Source: Desulfobacteraceae bacterium (lineage in GTDB: Bacteria > Desulfobacterota > DSM-4660 > Desulfatiglandales > HGW-15). Taken from it: a stretch of DNA of 6,198 bases. Within the stretch, counting starts at the first letter, position 1; every line of letters begins with the position of its first letter. Under the pieces are notes generated by a model. That model saw nothing but the letters and a program-made list of their open reading frames with translations. It was not told where the DNA came from and searched no databases. The translations under genes were made by a program, and so were the position numbers. This document shows positions 4,999 to 6,198 of the stretch, in pieces. The stretch is from the NCBI GenBank assembly GCA_003819975.1, contig RPPU01000289.1, positions 1 through 6,198 on the forward strand. Direction: 5' to 3'.

Positions 4999-6198
4999 AT
5001 GAAACCGGACAAAGCGATCGTGACCAATCGGAAAGCGTTACAGGCCAAATACGGTGTCCATTTTATAAAAATCGAGAAGGCGCTTTTTAAGCTTATCGCG
5101 GCCGACCAGAAGCGCGGGTTGGAAACCAAGCTGGTGGAGATTGATTCGGCGGCGCACATGGCTGAAGTGCATGGTTCGCAAGTCAATCAGGCGGACGATC
5201 AGAAGCAGGTCAAAGCGGCTGTGGACGCCATTTATAAAACCTATAAGCCGGATTACATCATGCTTCTGGGTGCGCCCGATATTCTGCCGCATCAGGATTT
5301 AAAAAACCCGGCTTATGATCCGGACGGTGATGAAGACAAGTGGGTGCCGAGCGATGTGCCCTATGCCTGCGAAGCAGCCTATAGCACGGACCCGACCCGT
5401 TTTTTGGGCCCGACCCGGGTGGTGGGTCGGTTGCCGGATCTGTTGGGCAAGGCGGATGCAGCTTATTTTGTTTTTCTTTTAGGCACGGCCGCCCGGCACA
5501 AGACCCGCAATCGTTCCGAGTTTCAGAAGTATTTCAGCGTGAGCGCCGAGGTCTGGAAAAATTCGACTGCGCTCAGCCTGACCAAGATCTTCGGCAGCGA
5601 CACGGCTCTCGCAACTTCGCCGCCCAAGGGTCCGGCCTGGACCGAGGCGCAAGTGCGGCCGCGCCTGCATTTCATCAACTGTCATGGCGCAGCCGGCGAC
5701 CCTTTTTTTTACGGGCAGCGGGGCAGCCAATATCCCAAGGCGCATAGCGCCAAGCAACTTAAAAGTAAAATCAGCAACGGCACGGTCATTGCCGCCGAAT
5801 GCTGCTATGGGGCGGAACTCTACGATCCGGCGGACAGCACCGGTCAAGCCGGTATTTGCAGCACGTATCTGCGCGACGGGGCTTATGGTTATTTCGGCAG
5901 TTCCACCATCGCCTATGGCCCGAGTGAAGGCAACGGCCAGGCCGATTTGATCTGTCAGTATTTTCTGAATGAAGTCCTGGATGGGGCCTCCCTGGGCGAG
6001 GCGGCTCTGCGCGCGCGGCATCGGTTTGCTCAGGCTTATACGCATCTTGATCCGACCGATCTTAAAACCTTGATTCAGTTTAATCTGCTCGGCGATCCGG
6101 CGGTGCATGCGACGGCGGCCGTGCCCCACGCCTTGGCCCGGACAAAGATTTTCAAGAAAGCGTTTCAGCCGCATCAAAACGCCAAAACGACCCGGAGC
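4999..6198 (+). CDS. C25-like (gingipain/caspase fold, clan CD) cysteine peptidase, 3'-truncated by the window edge
   Basis: The frame stays open for 400 codons to the last base, so the gene continues beyond the window. No signal peptide or membrane segment is present (start MKPDKAIVTNRKALQAKYG), which suggests a cytoplasmic protein. The order of motifs fits peptidase family C25: PDYIMLLGAPDILP (84-97), the SDVPYACEAAYSTD segment (118-131) where substrate-site elements usually lie, VVGRLPDLLGKADAA (141-155), LHFINCHGAAGD (223-234) with putative catalytic H229, NGTVIAAECCYGAELYD (260-276) with C268 (or C269) as nucleophile, YGYFGSSTIAYGPSEG (296-311), LGEAALRARHRF (332-343) and the closing QFNLLGDPAV (360-369). 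The Cys-x-x-Gly spacing favours C268. Known C25 members such as gingipains are secreted proteases cutting after Arg or Lys; substrate preference here is unknown. GC looks higher than in the kinase gene. A related non-proteolytic clan CD fold cannot be excluded, but the dyad looks intact. Confidence 0.85.
   Translation, partial: MKPDKAIVTNRKALQAKYGVHFIKIEKALFKLIAADQKRGLETKLVEIDSAAHMAEVHGSQVNQADDQKQVKAAVDAIYKTYKPDYIMLLGAPDILPHQDLKNPAYDPDGDEDKWVPSDVPYACEAAYSTDPTRFLGPTRVVGRLPDLLGKADAAYFVFLLGTAARHKTRNRSEFQKYFSVSAEVWKNSTALSLTKIFGSDTALATSPPKGPAWTEAQVRPRLHFINCHGAAGDPFFYGQRGSQYPKAHSAKQLKSKISNGTVIAAECCYGAELYDPADSTGQAGICSTYLRDGAYGYFGSSTIAYGPSEGNGQADLICQYFLNEVLDGASLGEAALRARHRFAQAYTHLDPTDLKTLIQFNLLGDPAVHATAAVPHALARTKIFKKAFQPHQNAKTTRS

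Noticed and set aside
4881..5090. A 69-codon plus-strand frame overlapping the start of the peptidase gene
   Set aside because: It lacks a ribosome binding site, and the full Shine-Dalgarno at 4985-4991 serves the ATG at 4999 in another frame.
5703..5710. A run of eight T inside the peptidase gene as a slippage or phase-variation site
   Set aside because: The frame is intact across it and encodes the expected residues near the catalytic His. One such run is not enough evidence.
5479..6177. A 232-codon open frame on the minus strand
   Set aside because: It is antisense to the peptidase gene, whose protein shows clear C25 motifs and a strong ribosome binding site. The minus frame has no recognisable domain, and open antisense frames are common in GC-rich genes.

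Overview
The window reads as chromosomal DNA from an anaerobic or microaerophilic Gram-negative bacterium, most likely of the Desulfobacterota (former Deltaproteobacteria). This is an inference. It rests on a PAS/GAF HisKA_2 kinase paired with an ANTAR regulator, a Cys-rich DUF3795-type protein, a free-standing PAS protein, mid-range base composition, and an intergenic palindrome built from CGCNRAGG-like units. No marker gene fixes the lineage.

Layout. Bases 1-2318 (+) hold a two-component pair: the C-terminal 568 residues of a PAS-GAF-HisKA_2-HATPase histidine kinase, cut by the left window edge, and a complete receiver-ANTAR response regulator 47 bases later. The pair has the architecture of EutW/EutV-type systems, in which phosphorylated ANTAR dimers bind paired hairpins in RNA leaders and prevent termination. 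Bases 2319-2559 lie between convergent genes. They hold a strong terminator for the minus-strand gene and a possibly structured stretch whose helices exclude one another. Bases 2560-3438 (-) encode an exported protein with a Pro-rich linker and two related beta-type repeats. A 297-base divergent spacer with candidate promoters and inverted repeats separates it from a 114-residue free-standing PAS protein (3736-4080, +).

Bases 4086-4202 are a palindromic, MITE-like repeat that almost exactly fills the gap to the next gene. That gene is a convergent 158-residue Cys-rich DUF3795-type protein with an added zinc ribbon (4209-4685, -). After a 313-base promoter region, a gene with an excellent ribosome binding site starts at 4999 (+) and runs off the right edge. 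Its 400 visible residues resemble a clan CD (gingipain/C25, caspase-like) cysteine peptidase with a His-Gly and Cys-x-x-Gly dyad and no signal peptide. It has no stop in the window, so a list limited to closed ORFs would miss it.

How they fit together. Only the kinase and regulator are clearly functionally coupled. The other genes look like separate transcription units. No RNA target for the ANTAR protein and no partner for the peptidase is recognisable here. The peptidase and the orphan ANTAR pair are the two items most worth following up.
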